From Streptomyces sp. WAC05374 (GTDB taxonomy: Bacteria > Actinomycetota > Actinomycetes > Streptomycetales > Streptomycetaceae), in contig NZ_SMNQ01000003.1 of NCBI RefSeq assembly GCF_004353505.1, positions 515,071-579,070 of the forward strand: a DNA stretch of 64,000 bases, in the 5' to 3' direction. The notes beneath the pieces were generated by a model. The model was not told where the DNA came from. It did not search any database and saw only the letters and a program-made list of their open reading frames with translations. This document shows, piece after piece, positions 45,639-54,593 of the stretch; the first letter of the stretch is position 1, and each line of letters starts with the position of its first letter. The translations under genes and the position numbers were made by a program.

Positions 45639-45995
45639 ATGACGACCACCGAGGCGGCCGGCCTTCCGGTCACGGAGGACGGCACCGGGCCGGCGACGGA
45701 CCACGACCACGGTGTGCACGGGTACCACAAGCAGAAGAGCGAGCACCTCAAGCGCCTGCGCCGCATCGAGGGCCAGATCCGCGGCCTCCAGCGGATGGTC
45801 GACGAGGACGTCTACTGCATCGACATACTCACCCAGGTCTCCGCGTCCACGAAGGCCCTCCAGTCCTTCGCCCTCCAGCTCCTGGAGGAGCACCTCCGGC
45901 ACTGCGTCGCCGACGCCGCGGTCAAGGGCGGTGACGAGATCGACGCGAAGGTCGAGGAGGCGACGAAGGCCATCGCCCGCATGATGCGGACCTGA
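45639..45995 (+). CDS. csoR: Copper-sensing repressor CsoR
   Basis: 118 residues, all-helical DUF156 fold. Cu(I) ligands Cys60 (DVYCIDILTQ), His85 and Cys89 (LEEHLRHCVAD) are all present. The His-rich N-terminus (DHDHGVHGYH) is typical of Streptomyces. Copper binding releases the operator, which lies just upstream, so it regulates itself and copper-export genes elsewhere. Confidence 0.96.
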   Translation: MTTTEAAGLPVTEDGTGPATDHDHGVHGYHKQKSEHLKRLRRIEGQIRGLQRMVDEDVYCIDILTQVSASTKALQSFALQLLEEHLRHCVADAAVKGGDEIDAKVEEATKAIARMMRT

Positions 45996-46010
45996 CGGCC
46001 GTCCCGCGCG

Positions 46011-46196
46011 TCACCGGGGCGCGGCCGGCCCGCCGCGCCCCTCGGGTATCACGTTCAGCACCTCGTCGATGAGGTCCGCGCTGAGCCGCTCCCCGTCCGC
46101 GGCGGACGCCGCGATCATCAACTCACCGCACAGCTCGATCTCGGCGAGGGCCACGTGGTCCTGGACTGTCGTCGGAGTGGGCGGGGCCACGCGCAT
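46011..46196 (-). CDS. Conserved 61-residue protein of unknown function
   Basis: ATG 46196 with GGAAGAGG 6 nt upstream. The sequence VQDHVALAEIELCGELMIAASAA...LSADLIDEVLNVI predicts two helices and no TM or motif. Its Shine-Dalgarno and sober composition suggest a real gene. It lies between csoR and a lipoprotein gene on the same strand as the latter. Confidence 0.7.
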   Translation of the reverse strand: MRVAPPTPTTVQDHVALAEIELCGELMIAASAADGERLSADLIDEVLNVIPEGRGGPAAPR

Positions 46197-46281
46197 CACC
46201 TCTTCCTGCCGGTGTCGGCTTCCTAGCGTAGGGAGCGCGACACGTACCGCGCATGGCACGTCCGGACCATTCTTCCGATGG

Positions 46282-47097
46282 TCAGGTCTTGACCTTCCCC
46301 GCGTAGATGTCCTCGCGCGGCGGCAGCTCGACGACGACCGGGACGCCGAACCCGAACAGCAGGGTCGTGGAGGCGACGGCCACCGTACGGCCCTGATTGG
46401 CGACGCTGAACTGGTGGCGCACCTTGCGCAGCCGCCCCTCCCGGTCCAGGTAGGCGTCGAACGGGACGGCGTCCTTGGCGAACCCTTTCGCCGCCGCCGC
46501 GAGCGCCCCGCGCACCTGCGGGGAGGCCGCCCGCGCCGCCCGGCCCAGGTCGCTGACCCCCCGGTAGTGGACGACCGGCACGCCCGCGAGCTCCTCCTCG
46601 CCGACGTAGGTCACGTCCCGTGCGCCGCGCAGCAGCTCGGCGGCGGCCGCCGGGTCGGTCGCCCCGCCCGTGACGAGGTTGCCGTCCTCCAGGGTGGTGG
46701 TGTCGACGCGGACCCACTTGTCGGCGGGGACACCGGCGCCCCTGTTCTTCATGTAGAGCGCGCCGGGCGCGAGGAGCTCGGTGATCGGGCGGTGTCCGTC
46801 CGCCCCGGACGGGTCGGCGGGAAGGACGACTTTCAGCCGCCCGTGCCGCCTGACGAAGTCGTACGCGCCCTCGCCCCGGATGGTGACCCGCGTCCCGCCG
46901 GTCGCCATCTCCATGGACGTCCGCGCCTTGGACGTGCCCGCCCGGGTCAGCGCGTCGGGGGCACCGCGCACCGCGGCACCCGGGTCGACACCGGGGGAGG
47001 CGTCGGCCGCCGCGGAACAACCGGTGACCACCGCACCCACCACGGCGGCCGCAACGGCGAACGCGCCGCTCCTGCGCCAATGCTGCTGCACCACCAT
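46282..47097 (-). CDS. Secreted lipoprotein, LppX/LprG-like fold
   Basis: 271 residues from ATG 47097. Lipobox VVTGC with Cys27. The mature part has alternating short beta segments (KARTSMEMATGGTRVTIRGEGAYDF, HGRLKVVLPA, TYVGEEELAGVPVVHYRG), a layout like LolA/LppX lipid-binding half-barrels. Function is unknown, and the fold assignment is by pattern only. Confidence 0.78.
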   Translation of the reverse strand: MVVQQHWRRSGAFAVAAAVVGAVVTGCSAAADASPGVDPGAAVRGAPDALTRAGTSKARTSMEMATGGTRVTIRGEGAYDFVRRHGRLKVVLPADPSGADGHRPITELLAPGALYMKNRGAGVPADKWVRVDTTTLEDGNLVTGGATDPAAAAELLRGARDVTYVGEEELAGVPVVHYRGVSDLGRAARAASPQVRGALAAAAKGFAKDAVPFDAYLDREGRLRKVRHQFSVANQGRTVAVASTTLLFGFGVPVVVELPPREDIYAGKVKT

Positions 47098-47194
47098 CGC
47101 CTGCCAACCCCCAACACTGTGCGGCTGCCCGAGACCCCCACCCGCCTCGCATAACGACCACACCGGCGCACCGTCACGCCGGTACCGTGGAGCT

Positions 47195-47383
47195 GTGCAC
47201 GCGCATCACCAGACGCCCGCCGTCCCGGGCGTGGGAGACCACCACAACGCCACGACCACCGAGCGGGGTTCGTTCGCCGTCGCCCGCTGCACCTGCGGCT
47301 GGGCGGGACCCGCCAGACGGTCCCGGGACCGGGCGCGGCTGGACGCGGCGGCACACATGGCCGCCCCGCCGGAGAGGCCCTAG
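47195..47383 (+). CDS. 62-residue protein with CTCGW motif
   Basis: GTG 47195 to 47383. N-terminus HAHHQTPAVPG and a central VARCTCGWAGPARRSRDRARLDAAAHM. The C-x-C-G-W-x-G-P-A-R-R-S-R-D-A pattern recurs in many Streptomyces proteins. TACCGT ends 7 nt before the GTG, so the transcript may be leaderless. It ends in a 4-base overlap with the PAP2 gene on the other strand. Confidence 0.65.
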   Translation: MHAHHQTPAVPGVGDHHNATTTERGSFAVARCTCGWAGPARRSRDRARLDAAAHMAAPPERP

Positions 47384-48105
47384 GCGGCCAGGTCGTTCTC
47401 GTCCGTGCCGGACGCGGAGCCGGAGCCGAGCTGGGACTCGGGGATGTCGAGCGTCTCGTGCCGCTCCCTCGCGGGCGCCCTGCGCGACCGTACGAGCCGG
47501 CCGGCCCGCCCGGAGCGGGCCACCGCGGACACCAGCGGCGTCAGGAGCGCGAGCGCGACCGGGGCGAGGAGCAGCGCGACCGCCGTACCGAGGGCGAAGC
47601 CGCCGACGACGTCGGTCGGGTAGTGCACGCCCATGTAGACGCGGCAGAAGCCCTCGAGGAGGGCGAGGCCGATGGCGGCGAGGCCGAACCGGCGGTTGGC
47701 GACGAAGACCCCGACGCCGATGGCCATCGCCATGGTGGCGTGGTCGCTGACGAAGGAGAAGTCCGTCTTCCCGTCCACCAGCACTTCCAGTCCCTGGTGG
47801 TCGTAGAACGGGCGGGGCCGCTCCACGAAGCCCCGGATGGGGATGTTGACGAGCAGGGCGACACCGGCGGCCAGCGGCGCCCACACCAGGCCCGCGACGG
47901 CCGCGACCGAGTCCTCGGCCGAGCCGCGCCGGCGCACGCTCCACCAGCACCAGAGCACGACGAGCACCATCGCGAGCATGATCCCGTACTCGCCGGTGAA
48001 CTCCATGACACGGTCGAACCACGAAGGGGCGTCCTTCGCCAGGCCGTTGATGTCGTAGAGCAGGCCGACATCGGGGTTCGAACCGTCCGATGCGAGTCCA
48101 GCCAT
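47380..48105 (-). CDS. PAP2-family phosphatase (undecaprenyl-diphosphatase-like)
   Basis: 241 residues from ATG 48105. Six TM segments and the three PAP2 motifs: IRGFVERPRPF, SFVSDHATMAMAI (the SDH version seen in BcrC-like enzymes) and RVYMGVHYPTDVVGG. It probably recycles the cell-wall carrier lipid outside the membrane. GTG 48132 is a possible earlier start. Confidence 0.92.
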   Translation of the reverse strand: MAGLASDGSNPDVGLLYDINGLAKDAPSWFDRVMEFTGEYGIMLAMVLVVLWCWWSVRRRGSAEDSVAAVAGLVWAPLAAGVALLVNIPIRGFVERPRPFYDHQGLEVLVDGKTDFSFVSDHATMAMAIGVGVFVANRRFGLAAIGLALLEGFCRVYMGVHYPTDVVGGFALGTAVALLLAPVALALLTPLVSAVARSGRAGRLVRSRRAPARERHETLDIPESQLGSGSASGTDENDLAA

Positions 48106-48182
48106 CTGCTGCGGCCCCTTGCCTTGTGTCACCAGGTCAGTGTCGTCATCGTCAGTCCAGGGAACGACCCGCAGGAGGGGTA

Positions 48183-48203
48183 CGTTCCACTCTCCACGGA
48201 ACG
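48183..48203 (-). terminator. Small hairpin after the transglycosylase/NlpC gene
   Basis: CGTTCC-N9-GGAACG, 40 bases past the stop codon at 48244 on the minus strand. Weak. Confidence 0.35.
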
Positions 48204-48243
48204 ATCACCATGACGTTATCGAAGAGTGATCCGTACGCGCAGC

Positions 48244-49263
48244 TCAGGGCCGCGCCGCGGGGAGTGCTTTCGCGCCATCCTCGGTGACGCGCGTGGCCCC
48301 GAAGTAGTCCGGCGTATCGATCTTGTCGAACCGGATGACGGCCCCGGTGTACGGGGCGTTGATCATGTACCCGCCACCGACGTAGAGCCCCACGTGCCGG
48401 ATGGCACGTGAATTGTTCAAGTCGTCCGAGAAGAAAACGAGATCGCCCGGCAGCAGCTCGTCGCGCGAGGGGTGCGGACCGGCGTTGTACTGGTCGTTGG
48501 CCACGCGCGGCAGCTCGATCCCCACCGTCCGGTACGCGGCCTGCGTCAGCCCCGAGCAGTCGAACCGGCCCTGCTGCTCGGGCGTGCCGTTCCCGCCCCA
48601 CAGGTAGGGCGTGCCGAGCTTCTTCTGCGCGAAGTAGATCGCCCCGGCCGCCTGCCGCGACGGCTCCACCCGGCCGACGGGCCGCGCGAAGCTCTTCTCC
48701 AGGGTGCGGATGATCCGGACGTAGTTCTGCGTCTCCTTGAACCCGGGCACCCCGCCGGCCTTTATCACCCGGTAGGCACCGGCGTTGTAGGCGGCGAGCA
48801 TGTTGTTCGTCCGGTCGCCGGGGACGTTCTTGACGTACCCCGCCAACTCGCAGTCGTACGAGGCGGCCGACGGGATGGCGTCCGCCGGGTCCCAGATGTC
48901 CCGGTCCCCGTCCTTGTCCCCGTCGATGCCGTGCGTGGCCCACGTCCCGGGGATGAACTGGGCGATGCCCCGCGCGTCGGCGGGGCTGACGGCTCTCGGG
49001 TTCCAGCCGCTCTCCTGGTAGAGCTGCGCGGCGAGCAGGGCGGGGTTGATGGCCGGGCACAGGTTGCCCCACTTCTGCACGAGCGGCTGGTACGCCGCGG
49101 GCACGGCGCCCTTCGCCAGCCCGACCACCCCGTGGACGGCGCTCCCCGCGCCGCCGAGCAGCCCGGCGGCGGCGGAGTACGTCCCGACGACGAGCAGCGC
49201 GACGAAGCTCAGGCACGCCCCGACGGACACCCCCGCGACCAGCCACGCCTTACGCACCGTCAA
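48244..49263 (-). CDS. Bifunctional lytic transglycosylase / NlpC-P60 peptidase
   Basis: 339 residues. Signal anchor (LVAGVSVGACLSFVALLVVGTY), SLT domain with catalytic Glu in QLYQESGWNPRAVSPADARGIAQFIPGTW, then NlpC/P60 with Cys in FDCSGLTQAAYR, His in HVGLYVGGGYMINAP. One protein cuts both glycan strands and peptides. This VirB1-like/CwlT domain order is typical of conjugation machines, and a T4SS-like operon starts 2.7 kb away. Confidence 0.94.
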   Translation of the reverse strand: MTVRKAWLVAGVSVGACLSFVALLVVGTYSAAAGLLGGAGSAVHGVVGLAKGAVPAAYQPLVQKWGNLCPAINPALLAAQLYQESGWNPRAVSPADARGIAQFIPGTWATHGIDGDKDGDRDIWDPADAIPSAASYDCELAGYVKNVPGDRTNNMLAAYNAGAYRVIKAGGVPGFKETQNYVRIIRTLEKSFARPVGRVEPSRQAAGAIYFAQKKLGTPYLWGGNGTPEQQGRFDCSGLTQAAYRTVGIELPRVANDQYNAGPHPSRDELLPGDLVFFSDDLNNSRAIRHVGLYVGGGYMINAPYTGAVIRFDKIDTPDYFGATRVTEDGAKALPAARP

Positions 49264-49339
49264 CCACCCCTCACGACATGGCAGTCCACCGAGCGACAGT
49301 GTAGGTGCCGGGGTGCCCTTCCCAGGGCCGATCCGGCGG

Positions 49340-50125
49340 CTACGGCTTGCGGCCGACGCCCGCGTACATGGCGACGTCGGGCGCCGGCGCGTCCGGGCGC
49401 CACCGGGAGCAGGGGACCACGCCGGGCGCGAGGAGCTCCAGGCCGTCGAAGTAGCGGGTGATGGCCTCCGGGGTGCGCTGGGTGAGCCTGGGGGTGCCGT
49501 GCTCGTTCCAGAAGGCCACCGCCGCGTCGACCTCCGGCATGGAGGGGTGGACGACGGTGTGGGAGAGCACGAGGTGGCTGCCGGGCGCGAGGGCGTCCAT
49601 GAGGCGGCGGACGACGGCGTACGACTCGGCGTCGTCCTCGACGAAGATGACGACGCCGAGCAGCATCAGCGCCACCGGCCGGTCCAGGTCGAGGGTCTTG
49701 CCGGCCGCCGCCAGGATCGTGTCGACGTCCCTCAGGTCGGCGTCCAGGTAGTCGGTGCGGCCCTCGGGGGTGCCGACGAGGAGGGCGCGGGCGTGGGCGA
49801 GGACGAGCGGGTCGTTGTCGACGTACACCACGCGGGCGTCCGGGGAGACGCGCTGGGCGACCTCGTGCGTGTTGTCGGCGCTGGGCAGACCGGTGCCGAT
49901 GTCCAGGAACTGGCGGATGCCCTCCTCCTCCGCCAGGTGCCGCACGGCCCGCCCCAGGAAGAGCCGGTCCTCACGGGCGTACTCGCCGATCCCGGGGTGG
50001 AGCTGCCGGATCCGGTCCCCGGCCTCCCGGTCGACGGGGTAGTTGTCCTTGCCGCCGGTCCAGTAGTTCCAGATGCGGGCCGTGTGCGGCCGGCTGGTGT
50101 CGATCCTCGATTCGATGTCGGTCAC
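49340..50125 (-). CDS. DUF574 SAM-dependent methyltransferase-like protein
   Basis: 261 residues. The Streptomyces-expanded DUF574 family: RPHTARIWNYWTGGKDNYPVDREAGD at residues 11-36, FLDIGTGLPSADNTHEVAQ (SAM loop) and VVYVDNDPLVLAHARALL. About 25 bases beyond the imine-reductase-like stop. The substrate is unknown. Confidence 0.93.
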   Translation of the reverse strand: MTDIESRIDTSRPHTARIWNYWTGGKDNYPVDREAGDRIRQLHPGIGEYAREDRLFLGRAVRHLAEEEGIRQFLDIGTGLPSADNTHEVAQRVSPDARVVYVDNDPLVLAHARALLVGTPEGRTDYLDADLRDVDTILAAAGKTLDLDRPVALMLLGVVIFVEDDAESYAVVRRLMDALAPGSHLVLSHTVVHPSMPEVDAAVAFWNEHGTPRLTQRTPEAITRYFDGLELLAPGVVPCSRWRPDAPAPDVAMYAGVGRKP

Positions 50126-50149
50126 GGCACCACCGTAGGACCGGAATCC

Positions 50150-51034
50150 TTACGAGGAGGGCCGCTTGAGGATCTCCACCAGGCTGGACGAGCTGTCGGC
50201 ACCGTGGCCGGCGGCGACGCCGCGCCGGAAGATGTCGAGGACGGCGGCGGGCAGGGCACTGTCCACGCCCGCGTCCACGACGGTGTGCAGGACGTGCTCG
50301 ACGCTGGCCACGCCCATGGCGAGCCGGTCGACGTCACCGGCGTGGTCACCGGCGTCGATGCGGGGTGTGTAGAACTCCAGGAACTGCGTCAGATTGAGGG
50401 CGTCGCGCGCGAAGGGCAGGACGTCGGCGGCCTTGAGACCGTGGGCGTTCGCCACGGCGACGGCCTGCCAATAGCTCGTCAGGGCGGTCCAGAACATCGT
50501 CATGTTGAGCTGATAGAGCAGCGCCGCCGTGCCCGGGTTCTCGCCCCGGTAGTCGGTGCCGGTCAGGACGCCCAGCGTCGCGCGGTGGGCCTCGAAGGCC
50601 GCGAGCGGGCCGCTGTAGAAGGTGGACGTGGTGGCGGGGTCGCCGATCCCGGCGGGTGGCGTGAGGACGCCGCCGGTGAGCTGCGTGGCGCCGCGCTCGG
50701 CGGCCCAGGCCGCTCCCGCGCGCGCCTTGTCGGGGGTGTCGGAGCTGAGGTTGACCAGCACGCGGCCGGAGAAGGCGGCGGGGTCGGTGCCGCCCAGCAG
50801 GGCGTACATCGCGTCGTAGTCGGTCAGGCTCAGCACCACCAGCTCGGACGCCGTCAGGGCCTCCTCGGCGGTGGCGGCCAGGTGCGCCCCGCGGGCGACG
50901 AGGCCGTCGGCCCGGGAGGGGGTGCGGTTGAAGACGGTGACGCGATGGCCGTGCTCGAGGTAGGCCCCTGCCATGGCGAGCCCCATGGGGCCCAGGCCGA
51001 TGACGGTGACGGGGGCGGGGGTGGTGCTGGGCAT
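50150..51034 (-). CDS. Imine-reductase-like NADP-dependent enzyme
   Basis: 294 residues. Rossmann GLGPMGLAMAGAYLEHGHRVTVFNRTPSRAD and the IRED/6-phosphogluconate-dehydrogenase C-terminal helix domain. The NR-T-P-x-R segment binds NADPH phosphate. In the active-site helix, where characterised IREDs have Asp or Tyr, this one reads ALLYQLNMTMFW, so its catalysis may differ. It is divergent from a TetR gene with two copies of one operator between. Confidence 0.87.
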   Translation of the reverse strand: MPSTTPAPVTVIGLGPMGLAMAGAYLEHGHRVTVFNRTPSRADGLVARGAHLAATAEEALTASELVVLSLTDYDAMYALLGGTDPAAFSGRVLVNLSSDTPDKARAGAAWAAERGATQLTGGVLTPPAGIGDPATTSTFYSGPLAAFEAHRATLGVLTGTDYRGENPGTAALLYQLNMTMFWTALTSYWQAVAVANAHGLKAADVLPFARDALNLTQFLEFYTPRIDAGDHAGDVDRLAMGVASVEHVLHTVVDAGVDSALPAAVLDIFRRGVAAGHGADSSSSLVEILKRPSS

Positions 51035-51049
51035 GGAGATCTCCTGCGG

Positions 51050-51114
51050 TCTAGAACGAACGCTCTATCCAGAGCACGGCACGACCGTAGCACAGCTCTA
51101 GAACGAACGCTCTA
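51050..51114. promoter_or_regulatory. Two identical TetR operators
   Basis: TCTAGAACGAACGCTCTA occurs at 51050-51067 and again at 51097-51114, direct and 47 bp apart. Each is a near-palindrome TAGAACG-AA-CGCTCTA. One lies close to each divergent gene, so a single regulator can control both. Confidence 0.85.
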
Positions 51115-51140
51115 CCCAATGGATCGGTAGAATCGGCCTC

Positions 51141-51710
51141 ATGCAGACCAGCACCCGCGACCGGATCGTCGTCGCCGCCGCCCGCCTCGTGCAGCGGCAG
51201 GGATACGTCGGTACGGGCATCAAGCAGATCGCCAAGGAGGCGGAGGCCACCCTCGGCTCCGTCTACCACTTCTTCCCGGGCGGGAAGGAGGCCGTCGCCG
51301 TCGCCGCCATCCGGCACAGCGACGAGGAGTTCGCGGCGATCCTGCGCGAGGCACTGGACAGCGAGGACGACCCCGCCGCCGCCGTCGACGCCTGCGCACG
51401 GCTGCTCGCCACGGCGCTGCGCGAGTCCGGCTGGGTCGACGGCTGCCCCGTCACGGCCACCGCCCTGGAGACGCTCGGCACCGACTCCGAGATCCAGCGG
51501 GCCTGCGCCGCCGCACTGCGCGGCTGGCAGGACCTGGTGGCCACCAGGCTGATGGCGGCCGGCCTCGCCGCCGACGACGCCCGCGAACTGGGCGGCACGG
51601 TGATCAGCACCCTGGAGGGCGCCGAGGTGACCGCCCAGGTCACCCGCAGCGAGGAGCCCCTGCTCCAGGCGGGCCGCCAGCTCGCCCGCCTGGTGCGCAC
51701 GTACCGCTGA
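51141..51710 (+). CDS. TetR-family regulator
   Basis: 189 residues. HTH DRIVVAAARLVQRQGYVGTGIKQIAKEAEATLGSVYHFFPGGKEAV. TAGAAT (51127-51132) is 8 nt before the ATG, suggesting a leaderless transcript. The two operators upstream imply control of itself and the imine-reductase gene. It belongs to the YxaF/LmrA-like group by the SVYHFFPGGKE motif. Confidence 0.93.
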   Translation: MQTSTRDRIVVAAARLVQRQGYVGTGIKQIAKEAEATLGSVYHFFPGGKEAVAVAAIRHSDEEFAAILREALDSEDDPAAAVDACARLLATALRESGWVDGCPVTATALETLGTDSEIQRACAAALRGWQDLVATRLMAAGLAADDARELGGTVISTLEGAEVTAQVTRSEEPLLQAGRQLARLVRTYR

Positions 51711-51980
51711 CGGCGTGTCCGTTCCGCCCCAAGAGTGCACCAACGACAGTCATTGCCCGGAGTCACCCCCCGTGATACACAGAGTGACGATGCGCGCACT
51801 CGCCTACACCCGATCCGCCGCCTGCGCAGGTCAGGGCGCCCGGACCGGTCAAAGGTGCGGGGATCGGGTAAAGAGACCAGCCAAGTCGGCGCACACGAGC
51901 GGTTTCATCAGCGAAGATAGTGCGGTGACCCGTGCCAAGGGGCAGGGGTGTCGAACTACCCAACAGGGGCGGTGAGTTAC

Positions 51981-52289
51981 ATGTACCTGGCGGCCGAAAA
52001 AGGCGACATCACCACCATCATTGGCGGAATCGCCCCCAACTGGGGGCCCTTCGGGAGCCTGGGGAACGAGGCCCGCGTGATGATCGAGGTGGTGATGGCC
52101 GTGGCCATCCTGCTGTGCCTCGGCATCGCGATCTGGGGAGCGGCCAAACAGCGCATCGGCGCCACCGCACTCCGGGACACCTTCAGCGCCGAGCAGGGCA
52201 AGGGGCTGATCGTGGCGGGCCTGACCGGCGTCTTCATCATCGGATCACTGGGAACGCTGTTCACCATCGTCTACGGGATGGCCGTTTAA
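51981..52289 (+). CDS. VirB2-like small membrane protein (T4SS-like operon, gene 1)
   Basis: About 102 residues from ATG 51981 (GTG 51972 or GTG 51948 also possible). Two TM helices, VMIEVVMAVAILLCLGIAIWG and GLIVAGLTGVFIIGSLGTLFTIVYG, with a short Arg/Lys loop between: the size and topology of a VirB2/TrbC pilin-like subunit. The family opening AEKGDITTIIGGIAPNWGPFGSLGNEAR is striking. It heads a six-gene operon. The 270 bases upstream hold only the promoter region; I see no other gene there. Confidence 0.75.
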   Translation: MYLAAEKGDITTIIGGIAPNWGPFGSLGNEARVMIEVVMAVAILLCLGIAIWGAAKQRIGATALRDTFSAEQGKGLIVAGLTGVFIIGSLGTLFTIVYGMAV

Positions 52290-52387
52290 CCCGCCGTCAG
52301 CGCTCCACCCCGGCTCTCCCATGAGGCGCGTCACCTGATGTCCAGTCACCATACAGATCAGCAACCGGTTGAGGGGGCGTACCCGTC

Positions 52388-53233
52388 ATGAGCCTCGGCG
52401 ACGAGCACGACGGCGCCAGCGCGGGAGGCGGCGGTACGGGTCAGACCCGTACCCGCCTGCCCGACAGCGGCACCGGCGACGTCTACGGCGTCTACGGCGG
52501 CGCCCGCCGCCCGGCCCGCAACTCGCGGTCGCTGATCACCGTGGTGGGCGTGGTGGTCCTGCTGATCGCCGCCATCGCCTTCGCGAACAGAAGCGGCGAC
52601 GGCGACGGCTCGTCCTCGGACGCCCCCGCGGGCCGCGACGCCGCCGCCCCCACCGCCGCGACGGGCGTCAAGCCGGTGGCCGGCAAGAACGGCACGATCC
52701 CCTCCGGCTACGCCCACGACGAGCAGGGCGCGCAGAGCGCGGCGGCGAATTACGCGGTGGCGCTGGGGTCTGACGGGATGTTCAACACCGAGCGCCGACA
52801 TCAGATCGTCCAGTCCATCGCGGACGCCAGCACGCGGGACAAACTCCAGTCCGGGTTCGACGCCGACTACTCCGAGGCGTTCCTCACCCAGATCGGCCTC
52901 AAGGCGGACGGGAGCGCGCCGGCCGGCTCGACCTTCGTGAACCGGACACTACCGGCCGGGACGAAGGTCAAGAACTACGCGGCAGACACCGCTGACGTCG
53001 ACGTCTGGTGCACCGGTCTGTTCGGCCTGACCGGCGAGACGTCCACCAAGCCCGTGACCAGCGGCTGGTTCACGGTGACTCTCAAGCTGAAATGGAACGG
53101 CTCCGACTGGAAGGTCCTGGAGACGTCCCAGAAGACAGGGCCGACACCGGTAACCGGCGACAATCCCGTCTCGGGGTCCGACGAGATCGCCGGAGCGGTC
53201 AACGAATACGGAGGGTTCACGTATGCCCGTTAA
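52388..53233 (+). CDS. VirB8-like / TcpC-like protein (gene 2)
   Basis: 281 residues. Cytosolic Gly-rich N-terminus, one TM helix (LITVVGVVVLLIAAIAFA, residues 49-66), Ala/Asp linker, then a globular extracytoplasmic domain of ~170 residues. The bitopic layout and NTF2-like pattern are those of VirB8/TcpC assembly factors. Overlaps gene 3 by 11 bases. No close relative is recognised by eye. Confidence 0.7.
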   Translation: MSLGDEHDGASAGGGGTGQTRTRLPDSGTGDVYGVYGGARRPARNSRSLITVVGVVVLLIAAIAFANRSGDGDGSSSDAPAGRDAAAPTAATGVKPVAGKNGTIPSGYAHDEQGAQSAAANYAVALGSDGMFNTERRHQIVQSIADASTRDKLQSGFDADYSEAFLTQIGLKADGSAPAGSTFVNRTLPAGTKVKNYAADTADVDVWCTGLFGLTGETSTKPVTSGWFTVTLKLKWNGSDWKVLETSQKTGPTPVTGDNPVSGSDEIAGAVNEYGGFTYAR

Positions 53234-54593
53234 CCCTCGTTCCCGTGGACGCTCCGTCCTCGTGGCGCTGGCGGCCGTCCAGACCGCCGCGTTCTGGTTC
53301 GCGTCCCGGGCCGCAGCGGCCCCCACCCCCACACCGTCGCCCCGCCCGAGCGACAACGGCTGTGAGCTCATCGCCGGCCCCGCACGCGATCTGTGCGAGT
53401 CGGGAGACGCACCCGCCCGCTCCAACCCCGCCAACCCCGCCGACCCCACCTCCGCGCTCGATCCGCTCGCCTCGCTGGCGCGCGGCTGCGCGGACGCGGC
53501 CGCGTGGATCGTGAACAAGCTCAGCGAGGCCGTGAAGAGCACCGCCGAGGTGGACTTCACCAACGCCACGTTCCTCCAGCAGTACGCCGTCGTCTTCGCC
53601 GCCTCCACCGTCCTGACCCTCGTCCTGTGGCTGCTGGCCGTCGCCAAGAGGGCCATCCGGGGCGTACCGCTGGCGACGGCGATCTCCGAGGCCATCGGGT
53701 TCCTGTGGCTCACCGTGCTCGCGTCCGCGTTCACGCCGCTCATCCTCTACACCGTCGTCTCGGCCACCGACGGCATCACCGAGGTGATCGCCACCGGCAG
53801 CGGCGGGCAGACGGACGCGTTCTTCGGGACGTTCGCCGAGGCGCTCAAGAAGGGCGACGGCATCGGCGGCGGGCCGATCATGCTGATCGTCGTGTCCCTC
53901 GTGTCGATCCTCGCCGCCGGCATCCTGTGGCTGGAGCTCGTCATCCGGGCCGCCCTGCTCTACGTCGGCGCGCTGCTCGGCACCGTCGTCTACGCCGGGC
54001 TCGTCGACAAGAACATGTGGGGCCACGTCCGCCGCTGGGCCGGGATCATGATCGCCGTGATCCTGGTGAAGCCGGTCATCGTCATCGTCCTCGGCCTGGC
54101 CGGGGCACTGTCCTCGGAGGAGGGGCCCGACGCCTTCTCGGCGGTCGTCTCCGGCCTCGCCATCATCCTGCTGGCCATCTTCGCCTCCGCGATGATCTAC
54201 CGCTTCGTCCCCGGCTTCGGCGACGAGATCGCCTCCGCCCGCACGAACCGCAAGCAGGCGACCGACGGCGCCCAGGCCGCCGCCGTCATCTCCTCGCCCG
54301 CCGCGCTCGTCTCCCAGGGCATCAAGACCCACAGCAGCCGCAGCCACCAGCGGGGCGGCGGCGGCAACGCCCAGCCCGCGAACGCCGTGTCCGGCGGCGT
54401 CGCCGCCCACAGCTCCCGCAGCCAGCCCACCGGAGGCGGAACCGCGGGCGGGGGCGTGGCCGGCGGCGGATCCGTCCCCTCCGCCGCACCCCCGCCCCGC
54501 AGCCCCGGCACCAGCGGCACGCCGCACACCCACCGTAAGAGCAACACCGGCACAGGCAGCAGCACAGGAAACACAGGAGGTGGAGGGCGTTGA
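53223..54593 (+). CDS. VirB6/TrbL-like polytopic membrane protein (gene 3)
   Basis: 456 residues. Signal peptide (VLVALAAVQTAAFWFASRAAAA), then six to seven TM segments, then a ~110-residue Gly/Ser/Thr-rich tail. It fits the inner-membrane channel component TrbL/VirB6. GC-rich low-complexity 3' end. It overlaps gene 4 by 4 bases. Confidence 0.82.
   Translation: MPVNPRSRGRSVLVALAAVQTAAFWFASRAAAAPTPTPSPRPSDNGCELIAGPARDLCESGDAPARSNPANPADPTSALDPLASLARGCADAAAWIVNKLSEAVKSTAEVDFTNATFLQQYAVVFAASTVLTLVLWLLAVAKRAIRGVPLATAISEAIGFLWLTVLASAFTPLILYTVVSATDGITEVIATGSGGQTDAFFGTFAEALKKGDGIGGGPIMLIVVSLVSILAAGILWLELVIRAALLYVGALLGTVVYAGLVDKNMWGHVRRWAGIMIAVILVKPVIVIVLGLAGALSSEEGPDAFSAVVSGLAIILLAIFASAMIYRFVPGFGDEIASARTNRKQATDGAQAAAVISSPAALVSQGIKTHSSRSHQRGGGGNAQPANAVSGGVAAHSSRSQPTGGGTAGGGVAGGGSVPSAAPPPRSPGTSGTPHTHRKSNTGTGSSTGNTGGGGR

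Noticed and set aside
48210..48287. 25-residue plus-strand ORF starting at ATG 48210 (MTLSKSDPYAQL)
   Set aside because: No clear Shine-Dalgarno, and it runs into the 3' end of the transglycosylase gene on the other strand.
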